Under the pieces are notes generated by a model. The model was given only the letters and a program-made list of their open reading frames with translations. It did no database searches and was not told the DNA's origin. From Hyphomicrobiales bacterium (GTDB taxonomy: Bacteria; Pseudomonadota; Alphaproteobacteria; Rhizobiales; Beijerinckiaceae): a stretch of 7,009 bases of DNA. Location: positions 540 through 7,548 of the forward strand of contig PLUH01000150.1 in assembly GCA_003164825.1 (NCBI GenBank). Reading direction: 5' to 3'. Below, one piece after another: positions 6,018-7,009 of this stretch. The number at the start of each line of letters is the position of its first letter. Position 1 is the stretch's first letter. Made by a program: the position numbers and the translations under genes.

Positions 6018-6152
6018 CGCGCTTCCCACGCCGGCCTCGCCCCGATCAGCGGCTAAAAAGCGCTTTTCGGTTGGCGGCGCGGCGCGTTCGGGCTTAGGAC
6101 AAGCGGTCGCTGATGGCAACGCGGCGCAAATGAGCGGCGGAACGAAGCGAAC
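6018..6152. promoter_or_regulatory. Divergent promoter region between tadA and the pseudouridine synthase gene
   Basis: This 135-nt gap must hold both promoters because the flanking genes point away from each other. It contains a 12-bp perfect palindrome, AAAAGCGCTTTT, at 6056-6067, one of the few A/T-runs in the window and a plausible operator or part of a promoter. I could not place -35 and -10 boxes with confidence. The right end carries an imperfect duplication of the downstream gene start, from 6130. Confidence 0.45.
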
Positions 6153-6170
6153 ATGAGCGACGAAACGAAG
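6130..6170 (+). repeat. Imperfect tandem duplication across the pseudouridine synthase start codon
   Basis: ATGAGCGGCGGAACGAAG at 6130-6147 and ATGAGCGACGAAACGAAG at 6153-6170 agree at 16 of 18 positions with a 23-nt period. The offset is not a multiple of three. From the upstream ATG an eight-codon frame (MSGGTKRT) ends in a TGA at 6154-6156 that overlaps the real ATG as ATGA. No ribosome binding site precedes the upstream ATG, so translation of this micro-frame is not supported beyond its position. Confidence 0.5.
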
Positions 6171-7009
6171 GCGGAAGCCTCTCAAGTGCGCGAGGGCCAA
6201 CGGATCGCCAAGGTCATGGCGCGCGCCGGCATCTGCTCCCGCCGCGACGCCGAGGCCTGGATCGCGGAGGGGCGGGTCAGCGTCAACGGCGAGGTGCTCT
6301 CGAGTCCCGCCTTCAACGTCAGCGACGCCGACGACGTGCGCGTCGACGGCGAGCGGCTTGGGGCGGCCGAGCGCACCCGGCTCTTTCTGTTTCACAAACC
6401 CCGGGGATTCGTCACCACCGCGCGCGATCCGGAGGGGCGGCCGACGGTCTTCGGCGCGCTGCCGCCCGGCCTGCCGCGCGTGGTCGCGGTCGGCCGGCTG
6501 GACATCAACACCGAAGGGCTCCTGCTCCTCACCAACGACGGCGGGCTGGCGCGGGTGCTGGAGCTGCCGTCGACCGGCTGGCTGCGCCGCTACCGGGTGC
6601 GCGCGCATGGGAACATCGATCAGGCGGCGCTCGATGCTTTAAGCGGCGGGATCACCATCGACGGCGTCGATTATCTCGGCATCGAAGCCAAGCTCGACCG
6701 CGAGCAGGGCTCGAACGTCTGGATAACGTTGGGCCTCCGGGAGGGAAAAAACCGCGAGATCAAGAAGGTGCTGGAGCACCTGGGGCTTGCGGTCAACCGC
6801 CTGATCCGCGTCTCCTTCGGTCCGTTCGAGCTCGGCGATCTCGCCGAGGGGGAGGCGGCGGAAGTGCGCACCCGGGTGCTGCGCGACCAACTGGGCGTCA
6901 AGCTCGCCAAGGAAGCCCAGGCCGATTTCGACGCGCCGCTGATCGCTCGCGACGCGCCAACGCCCACAGAGCCGAGCGCGGACGAGCGGAGCGCGCGGCG
7001 CGCGAGCGC
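6153..7009 (+). CDS. rluB: S4-domain pseudouridine synthase of the RsuA/RluB/E/F family, RluB-like; 3' end outside window
   Basis: Converts a uridine in rRNA to pseudouridine; RluB acts on 23S rRNA (U2605 in E. coli). 285 codons are visible and the frame is still open at the right edge. Residues about 14-60 form an S4 RNA-binding domain (QRIAKVMARAGICSRRDAEA, then VSVNG). The catalytic domain has FHKPRGFVTT at 80-89, RDPEGRPTVFGALP at 91-104, and VGRLDINTEGLLLLTNDG at 113-130 with catalytic Asp117. LREGKNREIKKVLEHLGL at 195-212 and NRLIRVSFGPFELG at 215-228 complete the fold. The DPEGRPTVF segment matches E. coli RluB better than RsuA; the exact target uridine is an inference. After about residue 255 the sequence turns into a low-complexity, charged tail rich in Arg, Ala and Pro, as in many alphaproteobacterial relatives. 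ATG 6153 is chosen because the S4 domain follows at the usual distance; its ribosome binding site is weak (GGAA at 6139-6142). Confidence 0.94.
   Translation, partial: MSDETKAEASQVREGQRIAKVMARAGICSRRDAEAWIAEGRVSVNGEVLSSPAFNVSDADDVRVDGERLGAAERTRLFLFHKPRGFVTTARDPEGRPTVFGALPPGLPRVVAVGRLDINTEGLLLLTNDGGLARVLELPSTGWLRRYRVRAHGNIDQAALDALSGGITIDGVDYLGIEAKLDREQGSNVWITLGLREGKNREIKKVLEHLGLAVNRLIRVSFGPFELGDLAEGEAAEVRTRVLRDQLGVKLAKEAQADFDAPLIARDAPTPTEPSADERSARRAS

Noticed and set aside
6018..6608. N-terminal extension of tadA in the same open frame
   Set aside because: TadA homology begins near 6017, the extension lies antisense to the pseudouridine synthase gene, and the usual length of the family is already met without it.

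Overview
The window is GC-rich, densely packed bacterial chromosome with strong alphaproteobacterial character, most likely Hyphomicrobiales (Rhizobiales, for example a Beijerinckiaceae, Methylocystaceae or Bradyrhizobium-like lineage). Three things point there: the protein sequences, the palindromic intergenic repeats of the 'CCTCATCCT...TCGAGACGCGCC' type, and the divergent tadA / RluB-type pseudouridine synthase pair. This is inference from recognisable families; no 16S rRNA gene or other direct taxonomic marker is present.

Layout. Positions 1-1454 (+ strand) hold the 3' part of cobT (lower-ligand activation in cobalamin synthesis), followed 23 nt later by a class I SAM-dependent O-methyltransferase of the metal-dependent CCoAOMT type. 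Positions 1455-1683 are a convergent intergenic region dominated by a 52-nt inverted repeat pair. Positions 1684-2124 (- strand) hold aroQ, a type II dehydroquinase of the shikimate pathway. Positions 2125-2338 hold a pair of facing REP-like elements. Positions 2339-5366 (- strand) look like a three-gene operon, transcribed from right to left: a short MetE-like zinc methyltransferase/alkyltransferase-family protein with its H-x-C...E...C site intact, an NAD(P)-dependent aldehyde dehydrogenase, and a small lipoprotein with a divergent OmpA-like C-terminus that overlaps the dehydrogenase stop. Positions 5367-5555 hold the operon leader and a third copy of the REP-like element. Positions 5556-6017 (- strand) hold tadA (tRNA A34 deaminase), divergent from an S4-domain pseudouridine synthase (6153 to beyond the right edge).

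How the genes fit together. cobT, aroQ, tadA and the pseudouridine synthase are housekeeping genes with readable catalytic residues. The MetE-like/aldehyde dehydrogenase/lipoprotein set is the accessory part: REP-family elements lie on both sides of it, and its substrate cannot be read from the sequence. No gene lacks a recognisable family, and no mobile element gene, CRISPR array, phage gene or defence system is visible. I do not think the window contains a clearly undescribed system. The best second-look targets are the substrate of the three-gene operon, its REP boundaries, and small structures in the two upstream leaders (5367-5402 and 6130-6170).
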